Part shown: one piece after another, positions 22,413 through 32,240 of the stretch | How positions within the stretch are numbered: position 1 is the stretch's first letter | Layout: each line of letters starts with the position of its first letter | Source: Dipteris shenzhenensis | Taxonomy: Eukaryota; Polypodiophyta; Polypodiopsida; Gleicheniales | Direction: 5' to 3' (one strand) | NCBI GenBank assembly: GCA_047967505.1 | Contig: CM106540.1 | DNA: 64,000 nucleotides | The notes under the pieces: model-generated | What the model was told of the DNA's origin: nothing | The model's input: the letters and a program-made list of their open reading frames with translations, nothing else | The model's database searches: none | Translations under genes and position numbers: made by a program

Positions 22413-22659
22413 CCAAGAGACGTGTCATCCGTGAGTGGGTGATAGCAGTCTGTTGCCAATTTCATGCCTCCATTGCCTCATATCATGATGTCTTGATGAT
22501 GATGATGATGAGATTGATATATAGTCGACCACCGATATGACTATGTTGTACTTAGTACTTAGTATTACCATTCTGCATTTTGCTACTCGTTTAGTAGCTC
22601 CACCACCACATCTCGTTTGTACCAGGTTTTTCAGCGTCTCCAAGACCTATAGGTCTTCC

Positions 22660-22740
22660 GAAGACTTTAATAAACTTTCTTTCTTTCTTTCTTTCTCTCA
22701 TGGGGACGTTCTTTCTTTCTTTCTTTCATGGGGACGTTCG
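22660..22740 (+). repeat. LINE B 3-prime end with TTTC microsatellite and repeated 13-mer
   Basis: GAAGACTTTAATAAA is followed by TTTC repeats (22677-22697), CATGGGGACGTTC, more TTTC repeats, and CATGGGGACGTTC again at 22727-22739, where the next B copy starts. Confidence 0.8.
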
Positions 22741-24527
22741 GAGGGACCGGTTGCTCACTTGCCGGGATCATCATCAGGATTCTTCTTTATGCAGATGACG
22801 TGGTACTCTTGTCGTCCACACCTGAGGGGCTCCAGCAACACCTAGAGGCACTGCAGGCTTTTTGTTTATCCCATGATTTGGAGGTCAACCTTGGCAAGAC
22901 CAAGGTCATGATCTTTAACACCTCTCGAGCAAACATGCAACAGAAACAATTTACTTTTACTTTGGGTAGGTCACCAGTTGAGATCGTATCCTCATACACT
23001 TACTTGGGGGTCATCTTCTCCGGCCCGATCTTCACAATGAGACCAACGATGCAGGCCAGACTGAGCAGGGGATACGCCTCACTGGCTCGGCTAGAGAGAC
23101 AGTGTTTTCAATCCCACTTCCAGGACCCTCGGACCAAGGCTCTTCTCTTCGACTCCTTGGTCCGACCAGTCGGTATGTATGCATGTCAGAGATAGAGTGG
23201 ACACGGGTGGAGCGCTTCAAGATCCTCATGCTCTTACGGATGATCCGGGGGAAACCGTCTGTACCACATCACATCATTCACGCCGAGTTTGGTGCTTCTC
23301 CACTCCAGCTCGATGCAGCCTTTCAGACCATCACATATCTACACCGGGTTAGATCATATGGGGACTGCACATCAGGGAGACAGAGATTGCCGTGGTTGGC
23401 TCTCGATTCCTCCATGAGGTTGGCAGCAGAGGGAGACGAGCGATGCTGGTATGCACGGACTCACAGATGGTTTGTGAGACTAGGGTTCCACATCGATAGG
23501 ATACCTCCTTTTCAGTACAGTTTAGATGCCCCTCCGGTACTCCCACCCACCATCCCGATTGGGCCACATACCAACCAAGTCATTCGAGAGAATCTCCTGT
23601 AGCTACACACCTTTAGGACCTAGTTGGAGCCGAGGCAGCTTCTAGTGAAGCTGAGTTTCTACAGAGATTACTGTCTTCGCTTTTCGGAGGAGGGATTCAT
23701 CACACCACCGGGGTACACTGAGCTTCATATGCCTCACTCACTACGGATCTCCATCGGACAGTTTCGGGTATCATCACACCGCCTCCGCATAGAGAGCGGT
23801 AGAGCAGAGGGGATTCCTTGGGAGCATCGCTTATGCATACTATGCGAGGTCGCTACCACTGCCTCTTCAGAGACGGCTCCGGGCTCCTTTCGAGATTCCT
23901 TGCCTACCCAGATCAGAGATGCCTCGCGGCCTTCATTCACGACGGTATCCAACATAGAGAGTACTTACTTAGGTGACGGGGCTTGGTCACATCATCAAGC
24001 ACCTCTCAGAGCAGGATCACAAAGTTCTTCCCATCGAGTGACATTGATCGTCCAGTCTCTAGCCGCCAACGTGACAGAGACCCCGACCCGACGATCGCGG
24101 CACAGCACACGAGACATCGAGGGGACACACAGATCACTCTGGGGGAACTCCCGTCATTGCTTAGACCCGGGATACGTCCCACAGGAGTCACGGTGGCTCT
24201 GGTCTTGCGTCGAGCCTCGTCCAGGAGACCGAGACGCACGGCACCCCTTGACGGGCACCAGCGTCCCATCACCAACTATGCACCAGGCAGGGGGACATGA
24301 CATACGGAGGATTCCGCTCCGCTCCACCAGTCCTTTTCTTTTCATTGTTACATCCAGATGTATTTGATTATGTATGATCAGACTTAGGATTCAGCACGGG
24401 TGATGATGCTCGTTTCAGTAGCTCCACCCTTACTGTGATTTGTATCAGGTTTTCTTTCAGTCTCATAGACCCATCGGTCTTCCGAAGACTCTAATAAAAT
24501 TTCTTTCTTTCTTTCTTTCTTTCTCTA
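22728..24527 (+). mobile_element. LINE family B, copy 3, 5-prime truncated
   Basis: Begins in RT motif C (LLYADDVVLLSSTPEGLQQH) and continues VNLGKTKVMIFNTSRA, SYTYLGVIFSGPIF and RLERQCFQSHFQDPRTKALL. The C-terminal domain follows with VRSYGDCTSGRQRLPW, LVKLSFYRDYCLRFSEEGF and a partial zinc finger LCILCEV. It ends with AATAAA 24493-24498 and TTTC repeats to 24526. It is about 80 percent like copy 2 by eye. It sits directly on the tail of copy 2, head to tail. Confidence 0.85.
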
Positions 24528-25469
24528 GAGCTAGAGCTGGAGACACACCAGACTTGTTGATGCACTGAGGCACACATCACATTAGGAGACCTTCCCTCCA
24601 TGCTCATCAACGAGAGTGATGGTGGCACGTGTTCGCCCCGCAGGGCTATAGCCAAGAGACCAAGCGGATCATGAGATGGAAAGAACCTGATACAATGAGC
24701 TAAAATAGGTGGAGCCTCTAAGCGGGCATCACACCTAAGACGAATATAGCATAATCATAAAAACACTAATACATAGAAGTGTCTGAGCCCATGGAAAGGA
24801 TAAAAGGATATGGTGTGACATCATTGTGATTATCCTTTGGAGGCTGGTAGAGGGGTCAAGCCCGGCAATGTAGGAGGCTATGGTGACATAAAACGTGCAA
24901 TAGGGCGCTGGTGACAGTTGGTATGCGAGATCTGCTGTGGCTTCTAGCTATGGGCCTGCATCGAAGAAGCACCACTGTGAACCCTATCGATCATGACTCA
25001 TGGTTCCCTGAGCTTGATTTGTGTCTCAATCGGCGAGCTTGTTGTGTCCCTCGCTCTAGTTCTTCGCTCCGCCATCTCACTAGGATCTACTGGATCCTTA
25101 CTGTCTAGCTGGAAAAACTCAGGGTTCGTGCTTCGAGTTGAGTTTGGTTGTTTTCCTTGATCTCACATATGTGTCTTGAGCAAATGCTCCCTGTGTCGAA
25201 TGGCCTCATGGACAAAAGTGTCCTGGTATCTATGATATCTAGGTAAGACAGGAAACTAGATAGGGGTTCAAAAACATCCTTGAAGAGATAATGATAAGGA
25301 CCTCGGATTTCATAGTAAACAACACATCTGAAAGCAAAATGCTCCTCTCACTCAATCTCTTGTTGATCACACAAAGTATAGATGTGACCCTCTCTTGGTA
25401 TGCCCTTAGCCTTCCCACTATTGATGCGAAGGTGGTGTGATGATCCTCAAAGAATGGGGGAGGCGGATC
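24528..25469 (-). mobile_element. LINE family B, copy 4, 3-prime half (minus strand)
   Basis: Read on the minus strand from 25469 down, it gives the B C-terminal region (LPHSLRI, then zinc-finger remnants near 25390-25330, LYFV-like and FCFQMCCL) and the B 3-prime UTR, which matches 36190-36360 (CATCCTTTCCATGGGCTC type). The 5-prime half lies at 30837-31560, on the other side of copia-1. The TTTC tail is missing. Confidence 0.72.
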
Positions 25470-25709
25470 TGGTACAAAAAGAGAGAGTATGAGAGCAAGA
25501 GAGTTGAACGTAGTGCTTGCAATAGAAGAAGTGACTAATACAAGAAGTGGGATGGGTTTTGTCTAAGTGACAAAACCTTATCCTTCACTAACCGTAGTTA
25601 GTGAACTAACTGTGGTTAGGGGGAAAAACCTCTAAAGGAGGGAAAAGTACCCCTAACCTACTTATTACATTACATTGGTCACTACTGAATTATAATAATG
25701 ATTCTGACA
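25470..25709 (-). repeat. Copia-1 3-prime LTR
   Basis: 240 bp, flanked on the left by GGATC. It carries two near-palindromes CTAACCGTAGTTAG and CTAACTGTGGTTAG at 25588-25619, 4 bp apart, conserved in the other LTR at 30715-30746. Confidence 0.9.
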
Positions 25710-25779
25710 CCCCCCTGCAGTGCCAATGTCATGTACAAGGAAATGATCAATCACCAAAAGGAGATAAGTTCAGGGCACT

Positions 25780-26714
25780 GCAAAATGCCTCAAACTTTTC
25801 ACATAGAAGTGCTTTGGTGAAGATGTCTTCAACATTGTCATGTGTTGACACATAGATCATACTGATCTCTCTTGCATGCAACTTCTCTCTGACATAGTGA
25901 TAGTGAATCTCAATGTGCTTCGTGCGAGCATGAACACAGGATTCTTTGCCACTGCTATAGCACTCTGACTATCAGTGAGAATCGGAGAAGGACCCTCCAA
26001 TGAAAGATGAAGATCAGCAAATAGACGACACAGCCAAACACATTCAACTGTCGCTGTGAAAGCTGCCCTATACTCAGCTTCACATTAGGAGGTAGCCACT
26101 GTAGACTGTTTCTTGCTCAACCAAGAAATGCAAGCATGTCCTAGAAAGAAACAATTCCCACTCATGGACTGCCTAGTATCATAGTCTCCAGCCCAATCTG
26201 AGTCACTGTAAGCATGCATCTGCAAGTCACCCCCCTTGGGAAACATCAAGCCAAAAGGATTTGTATCTTGCAAGTAACGGAAGATGCATTTTACAGCCTG
26301 CCAATGCATAATCTTTGGGCTGTGCATATACCTGCTCACCTGAGAAACTGAAAACTGAATATCAGGTCGTGTATTGCAGAGATAAATGAGGCATCCAACA
26401 GCCAGACTAAAAAGTGTGACATCCATTGATTCACCCGCGTCATGCATTGTAAGCCTCAGCCCCGGCTCCATGGGAGTGGACATAGGCTTGCAATCATGCA
26501 TGTTAAATCTGTCCAAGAGCTTTTGAACATACTTGGACTGAGACATAACAATGCCACGTTTCTCTTGAATAGACTGGATCCCCAAAAAGAAATGTAACAA
26601 GCCCAAGTCTGACATATCAAATGTAGCTTTCAATTGGGCCTTGAAATCTGCAATTACTTCCTCATATACTTTCCCATAGTCACACTTGACTAAAATAAAA
26701 TAATTCGGCAGCAC
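25780..26714 (-). pseudogene. Copia-1 RT C-terminus and RNase H remnant
   Basis: Minus frame open from 26714 to 26085: VKCDYGKVYEEVIADFKAQL, FDMSDLGLLHFFLGIQ, QSKYVQKLLDRFNMHDCKP, AVGCLIYLCNTRPDIQFSVS and RNase H YSDSDWAGDYDTRQSMSGNC. It stops at TAA near 26082, after which RNase H continues (CEAEYRAAF, DSQSAIAVAKNP). The RT catalytic YVDD block is missing. Upstream (26720-26820) a pre-integrase piece (GFQVVFYDDKCAVRD) joins directly, so integrase and most of RT were deleted. Confidence 0.88.
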
Positions 26715-26825
26715 GATTCTCTCTCTCCCCCCGATACAAAGTGCCAGACAACCTCAAAGCATATTCATTTTCTCTATCTCTGACTGCACACTTGTCATCA
26801 TAAAAAACAACCTGAAATCCTTGGT

Positions 26826-28624
26826 CTGGGGAGGATGGGCAGAGAGATACCAGAGCCAGGGTTGCTTGGCAGACAGTCATTCTTCCGCAGGCGGAGGGGG
26901 GTCTGGGGGTCATTGATCCAGAGCTTCAGAGTCAGGCCTTGTTAGGCAAGCTTATCATCCGCGGTTTGACCCCAGGGGGGCAGATGTGGAAGATGTTACT
27001 GCAGCAGGGAGTCGGCTCTTGTGTCCCGCGCCGAGGTGGAGAGTGGCTACCGTCCTTCAGGTGGATCTTCACTTCCGCCCCGCTCACTCAGCCCCGCTCC
27101 CCACTCGTTCGTAGCCTCCTCATGGTTTGGAGGCGGCTCCGTCTCAGTCTCATTCAGTCCCAGCCCAGCTGTCAGGAGGAGATCGATCGCCAGCCGCTCG
27201 TCTGGAATGGGCAGGTCAGAGACGCCGAGGGCCTTCAGCTGGGGGAGAGATCACATATCAGGTGGGACGGCTGGATGAGGGGGCCAGCCCGGTCCCTTCG
27301 AGTTTGGAGGGACACGTACAGACATCTGGAGATGGCCGATCTGGCAGACGCAGCGGGAGGTGCATGCGGAGTCCAGGCGAGATGCACGGAGATCGACGGT
27401 GCGATCCCAGCCGCTTGGTTGGCTCCACCTGAGCCTCAGGTCCTCATGCCTGGAGACACCCACTGGCTGGGACAGTTCACCCCCCGTGGCATCCCACTGG
27501 TGGTCGCAGGACGTTTGGATGACTCCTCTATCGCCTTCTTCGCGGTTTCAGGGGACGGACGACTCAGGAGAGAGGATGCGCTCATTGACCCCCTACTCCC
27601 GTGGCAGAGGGTTAGGGTCGTAGGCCTTCTGGGGAAGGTCTGGCATACCGACCCTAGTATCGAGCAGGACCAGTTGCAGCTTTGGCGTCTTTGGCTCTGG
27701 GAGGGGCGGGCCTTGTCAGAGCTTGAGTGGGACCCAGGAGAGTGGTGGTGGCCAGAGATTGTGACAGGACAGGGGCAGACTTCCTTCTTCGCTTACAGCA
27801 CGACTCTGGGCAGGCGAGTTCTCGGGAGGATGCAGAGCCGCCCTCCCACCCAGCGTCCTAGCTGGTACGCACAGGGTATTTCCAGGTTCTTTTTGCAGGC
27901 TTTCTGGAAGGCCTTGTGGGAGAGCTGGCGGCCGCGGAAGATCTCATACTTCCTGTGGCTTCTTACCCACAAAGGTCTTCCAGTGGGGAGCTGGTTGAGG
28001 CAGATAGGCCAGGACGGTTGCTGCCAGATTTGCCATGCGGATGAGGAGTCACCAAAACACTGCCTGTGGAGCTGCATGCGCGCCCAGGAAGTGTGGAGGT
28101 GGACTTTCGGGCTTCTTACTCGTGCAGCACCAGAGCTAGGAGTGATCACTTGGGGCGCGTTCTGTTGGTGCAGCACCGCACCTGGTCTTCATCACTTGTT
28201 CGAGGCATGCCAGCAGGACCCCACTTTCCTTATCACACAGGGGACGTGGGGGCCGCTCGAGGGTATCCCACAGCACCTAGCAGAGGCTGATACAGGAGTT
28301 CGGGAGAGGCAGCCAGTCTGGGAGATTATCAGCAGCATTACAGGATGGCACATCTGGACCTCGCACTGCGCGCAGATCCTCGGTGGCACCTCCTTATCGA
28401 CGGCCCAGATCATGGCGGAGATTTGGAGTGAGATTATTCATACCCTCAGAGGCCAGTGGGACCAGATTCAGGGAGACTCCCGGGCTGGTCAGGAGAAGCG
28501 GAGACGCTTCCTCCAGGCTTGGGATTCACAGAGCCTCTTCTTCGAGCAGACTACGCAGGGCCTTCGGTGGCACTACTCACCACCCCGATGGCTGTTCATT
28601 CACACTCAGCATATTCCTCCGTGA
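26826..28624 (+). CDS. LINE A1 ORF2 C-terminal fragment, frame intact
   Basis: About 600 codons open without a stop, from the RT thumb to the natural C-terminus. Contents in order: VIDPELQSQALLGKLIIRGL, a basic linker, LPWQRVRVVGLLGKVW, LSELEWDPGEWWWPEI, WESWRPRKISYFLWLLTHKG, zinc finger CQICHADEESPKHCLWSC, WHIWTSHC and LRWHYSPPRW. It is the best-preserved C-terminal half of family A in the window and shows the bases lost in copy 1 (a G at about 3617, CAG in place of TAG 5177). It lacks a start and catalytic domains, so it is a fragment. Confidence 0.8.
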
Positions 28625-28650
28625 GAGTATGATTTATTATGCTACCTTTT

Positions 28651-28696
28651 GGGCTGCGTCCGGTTTGTGAACGCAGCCCGTCAGCTATAAGCTGAC
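28651..28696 (+). other. Paired 3-prime UTR hairpins of LINE A1, copy 2
   Basis: GGGCTGCGT (28651-28659) pairs perfectly with ACGCAGCCC (28671-28679). GTCAGCT (28680-28686) pairs with AGCTGAC (28690-28696) around ATA. Compared with copy 1, one stem change keeps pairing by G-U wobble and the loops vary. Confidence 0.75.
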
Positions 28697-28752
28697 CTCT
28701 TGTATCTTGTTCTCGAAGTAATATAATTAGAACTGTTTTTTCGGCAAAAAAA

Positions 28753-29824
28753 AGAGTGGTTCCTAGACCCAGACCCCCAGCTACTCTCCACTGGGTCTTG
28801 GAGGCTTTGGCTCTATGGGGGACTTCCCATCAGGTATTTGCAGTAGGACCCCGGAGAGTGGAAGTGGATTGACGCAGGGCATCGAGAGAAGAGCATCCCC
28901 TTCTTTTGTTACACGGTCAATATTGCTAGGAGATTTCAGCTCAGTAGTAGAGGTTGGAGACCTTCCAGAGTTCCTTATTGGGAGACATTTGATATCACTG
29001 CGGATCTGCAGAGGTGCTTCTGGAGGAGACTCTGGAAATCCCACAAGAAAAGAAAGATCACTATCTTCTTTTGGCTCTCTATCCATATTGGGATTGCAGC
29101 GAACCTTTCGAAATCCAGGTTTGACCCTACTTGCCCTCGTTGCCTCTCTGCTTCGGAGACTATTCAGCATTGCTTATGGGATTGCAGACAGGCGAGGATG
29201 ATTTGGATGGGGGTAGCCAGGATTTTCAATCACTTTGCCCACTCCCCATTCATTATGACATGGGGCTCAGTGGCTTGGCTTTCTCTTATAGGGCCTCAGG
29301 TATTCTATGAGAGATTTGACTCCTCTCGGGCCATTACGGTTCGACGTCATCAGATTGAGTCCTGTTCGTTGGATGTGGTACCACACCTTCCTTTTACAGC
29401 TGTACATGCCTATGTGGATACTTCTTGGGAGATTCTAGCAAGCATAGCATCCTGGCATATCTGGAGAGCCAGATGCACAGAGGCTTTGGAGGGTACTCAA
29501 GTTCATCCCTCGCACACATTGGCTAGTATCTGGACAGACACCGTACATACTTTGATGGCCGTATGGACGAGTATGCAAGAAGACTCCCGTGCAGCCTCAG
29601 CTAGGAGGGCTTCTTTGTTCAGGGAATGGAAGGATTCTCCTTTCTTCTTTGAGACTACTACAGGGTTGAGGTGGCACTTTCAGCCTCAGCCTTGGTTGTT
29701 TTCCACCTCACTCTGAGGGGGTTTTATTTATCCTCATGATTTCATGATGTATTCTGCTTTGAGCTTGCTCTCGCGGGTTTTTTCTCTTACTTAATAGAAG
29801 TCTCTTTCTTGAAAAAAATAAAAA
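28753..29824 (+). mobile_element. LINE family A2, copy 2, 5-prime truncated
   Basis: Matches LINE A2 from about 51315 onward (EWFLDPDPQLLSTGSWRLWL). Broken frames lead to an open frame 29198-29716 with MIWMGVARIFNHFAHSPFIM, SWEILASIASWHIWRARCTE and LRWHFQPQPW. It retains about 290 bp that are deleted from the full-length A2 copy at 51760. It ends TTAATAGAAGTCTCTTTCTTG plus an A-rich tail. Confidence 0.88.
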
Positions 29825-29869
29825 CTGTTTGCAAACTTCCAAAATGCCCTTTTACCTGCAAAACTGCAA

Positions 29870-30030
29870 CCCAAATGCAAAAGCCCCAATTTCTTGTGGG
29901 AAATTGCATACAAAAGAGGGCAAATGGTCTGAAAGCCCCAAATGTTGCACAAATTGCAGTCTGCCTGCAAAAGCCCCCAATTTCACTGCAAAATTGCAGT
30001 GTAACTGCAAAAGCCCCAATTTCTTGGATG
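29870..30030 (-). repeat. Copia-1 leader: GCAAAAGCCCCAATTT repeats
   Basis: Imperfect copies at 29877, about 29930, 29967 and 30007 (plus-strand reading). Similar GCAAAAGCCC words recur in the copia-2 leader near 52655, 53033 and 53080. Confidence 0.65.
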
Positions 30031-30142
30031 ACCTGCAACCCAACTGCAATGTCTATCCACAAATACGGAATGCCCCAAATTTTTGCAAGATCTAAGCCAA
30101 AAATGGCTATCTGCAAACAATGCCTGCCAAAAAACAAAATTG

Positions 30143-30500
30143 CTAGAGTACCTGCAAGAATAGAGCTTGTACAGAAGGTTCTGCAACAGAAGTGTACGGA
30201 AGGTACACGCTCTGCACTGTACGGATCCCACAGAAGTTGTACGGACGTACGGAAGATTTGTACAAAAGGAGTACGCAAGTACGGACGAGACTGTACAAAA
30301 GTACGAAATTTGTACGGCGACTGTATGGAAGGTACATGATTTGTACGGAATGTATGACGGTATGGACATCAGATGTACGGACGAGTGTATGGCAGATGTA
30401 CGGAATAGTCCGTACGACTTGTACGGATAGCAGCGTACCGACGAGTACGAAAGAAGTGACGCCTGCAGTACGTACGTTGCACGGATGGAAAACTGTACGG
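30143..30500 (-). promoter_or_regulatory. GTAC-rich array in copia-1 leader
   Basis: I count 24 GTAC tetramers in about 360 bp where one or two are expected by chance. Most read GTACGGA on the plus strand, that is TCCGTAC in the element sense. It lies roughly 100-450 bp inside the 5-prime LTR. Confidence 0.75.
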
Positions 30501-30596
30501 ACGACGAGCTGCTGACGACGAGCAGGAAGAGTAGGGAGCTTGCGGGCAAGGAAGCTAGGAGCAAGGTGCAGGTCCGGGAATCAGGGTCTGCTCTGA

Positions 30597-30836
30597 TGTT
30601 ACAAAAAGAGAGAGTGTGAGAGCAAGAGAGCTGAACGTAGTGCTTGCAATAGAAGAAGTGACTAATACAAGAAGTGGGATGGGTTTTGTCTAAGTGACAA
30701 AACCTTATCCTTCACTAACCGTAGTTAGTGAACTAACTGTGGTTAGGGGGAAAAACCTCTAAAGAAGGGAAAAGTGCCCCTAACCTACTTATTACATTAC
30801 ATTGGTCACTCCTGAATTATAATAATAATTCTAACA
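30597..30836 (-). repeat. Copia-1 5-prime LTR
   Basis: 240 bp, about 97 percent identical to the 3-prime LTR and flanked on the right by GGATC. It would hold the promoter; the paired CTAAC-N4-GTTAG motifs are candidate activator sites. Confidence 0.9.
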
Positions 30837-31564
30837 GGATCCGCGTATATCCTGGCAAAACAATGAAGCCGTCCTCTAAGGTCCGCAAGCAAAGGTTCTT
30901 TAGAATTTGCACTTCACCGGAAGCTCATTGGGTGTGAACCAAGTTTGCGAATGTTTGTAACTGTAAGAGGTCCTCCAGAATAATGTGGTTGACCTCATTA
31001 TATGTGAGCAAGACGGAGGGGGCCTCAATGCTATACTGAAAGGAAGGTAATCTGCATGTGAAGCCCACACTCCGAAACCATGTGCATGTGCATGCATACC
31101 AATATCTCAGATCACCTTAGGCTACCAAATTCATGGATGAGGATAGGGCCAGCCATGGTAGCCTACTTTGGGCCAAGGTAGAAGAGCCATACTCTCTAAC
31201 TTGGTAGAGGTACATGATAACCTGGAATGTTGCATCAAGCTGTATGCTCCAAACTTGCCATAATTTTCTAGTCTGGGACTGACGAATTATTGTGAATCAT
31301 CCGTGTGACAACAAGAGAACCTGAAGCCTCTCCGCTATACCCAATTGGCCTCTCATAGGTTGGGCCCCCAACAAGGGCTGCCATACATACCTAGGGGGTG
31401 GACCAAGAAGTCAAAGAGAAGAGACTTGGTTCGGGGATCCTGAAAAATGAGAGCTAAAGCACTACCGCTTAAGTCTAGCGAGTGCAACATATGCCCTTCT
31501 CAGTCGAGCCTACATCCCTGATCACATCGTGAAATCAAGCGAGAGAAAAGAACCCCCAAGTATG
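30837..31564 (-). mobile_element. LINE family B, copy 4, 5-prime part (minus strand)
   Basis: The minus strand gives TYLGVLFSRLISRCDQGCRL, FQDPRTKSLLFDFLVHPLGM, GSPCWGPN and NELPVKCKF, matching the B thumb and C-terminal region. It continues across copia-1 at 25469. Many stops are present. Confidence 0.75.
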
Positions 31565-31592
31565 TATGTCTTGCAAAGACTCCTAATAAACT

Positions 31593-31673
<81 letters not shown>

Positions 31674-31674
31674 G
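31565..31674 (+). repeat. LINE B-type tail: AATAAA plus long CT tract
   Basis: GCAAAGACTCCTAATAAA (AATAAA at 31585-31590) is followed by CTCCCTCCC and about 80 bp of CT repeats to 31674. It resembles a very short 5-prime-truncated LINE B insertion with an expanded tail. Confidence 0.65.
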
Positions 31675-31706
31675 TGGTCAATTGTGGTCGAGCACGTCAT
31701 CTTCGT

Positions 31707-32240
31707 CGTTGAAACCAGCAGCAGCAGTAGCCAGCCCTAACCATCCGCCGCCAACAGGGCTGTCGTCATCCTCGCCAGTGCCAGCCCTCGCCAACCCTAA
31801 CCAGCTACCGCCACCAGCCCTAGCCAACCTTGCCACCATAACCCCAGCCGTCGGGATTACATAGTCTAGCAGCAAACCCTAGGGGGAGGACAACTCCAGG
31901 ATGGGATGAACCCCTGGCCCAACCTGGGGGCTAATATCAGCAAAGGAGCTTCTCAGATTACACAACCAGCAACATGGAGTTCCCCAAGATGAAAACCTTC
32001 CCTTCGACCCCACCGCCACCGGCAAGGCCGTCGTCGTCGTCACCAACGCCAGCCCTTGCCAACCCTAACCAGCCGGCTGCCATCAACCCTAGCCAACCTT
32101 GCCACCATAACCCTAGCCTCTGGGATTACATAGTTCATCAGCAAACCCTAGGGGGGGGGAGGACAACTCCAAGCTAGGATGAACCCTTGGCCCAACCTGG
32201 GGTCAGCAAAGGGGCTTCTCAGCTTACACAGGCCAGCAAC
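31707..32240 (+). repeat. 267-bp tandem monomers before LINE C ORF1
   Basis: ATGGAGTTCCCCAAGATG occurs at 31974 and 32241, 267 bp apart. The preceding DNA (CCAACCTTGCCACCATAACC, GGGATTACATAGT, AGGACAACTCCA, GGCCCAACCTGGGG) is duplicated in the same order. Confidence 0.8.

Larger units (their letters stand above)
17727..22727 (+). mobile_element. LINE family B, copy 2, most complete
   Basis: Order on the plus strand: proline/serine-rich leader ORF with CAGCYT hexamer repeats (17820-17890), coiled-coil ORF1p, EEP endonuclease, a stretch scrambled by duplications (19798-20736), RT, a C-terminal zinc finger, 3-prime UTR, AATAAA at 22669 and a TTTC microsatellite tail. It has many stops and frameshifts. 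It is followed directly by another B copy whose 5-prime end lies inside RT. Confidence 0.83.
26822..28752 (+). mobile_element. LINE family A1, copy 2, 5-prime truncated
   Basis: Starts in the RT thumb (SGEDGQRDTRARVAWQTVILP) and runs to the A1 terminus GAAGTAATATAATTAGAACTG with an A8 tail. It is closely similar to copy 1 throughout. Its ORF2 frame is open to TGA 28622-28624. It lies inside copia-1 in the opposite orientation and joins an A2 fragment directly at its tail. Confidence 0.9.
25470..30836 (-). mobile_element. Copia-1: LTR retrotransposon with 240-bp LTRs, internally rearranged
   Basis: Two 240-bp direct repeats at 25470-25709 and 30597-30836 differ at about 8 sites, start TGTyA and end in CA on the minus strand, and are flanked by the 5-bp duplication GGATC (25465-25469 and 30837-30841). 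A polypurine tract (GCAGGGGGGTG) abuts the 3-prime LTR and a short primer site (TCAGAGC) abuts the 5-prime LTR. Inside are the leader, a trace of pre-integrase and RT/RNase H remnants, with most of gag and pol deleted. Two plus-strand LINE A fragments occupy 26822-29824. The element split a minus-strand LINE B. Confidence 0.9.

Noticed and set aside
30143-30500. CRISPR-like array or satellite
   Set aside because: GTACGG words are not evenly spaced, have no constant repeat and spacer sizes, and sit inside a eukaryotic LTR element.
29787-30564. Open frames on both strands over the copia-1 leader
   Set aside because: They come from GTACGG and GCAAAAGCCCC repeats, lie upstream of where gag should start and show no gag similarity.
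31500-31700. Arg-Glu repeat protein
   Set aside because: Translation of the CT microsatellite; only the flanking YLGVLFS piece is real LINE B coding.
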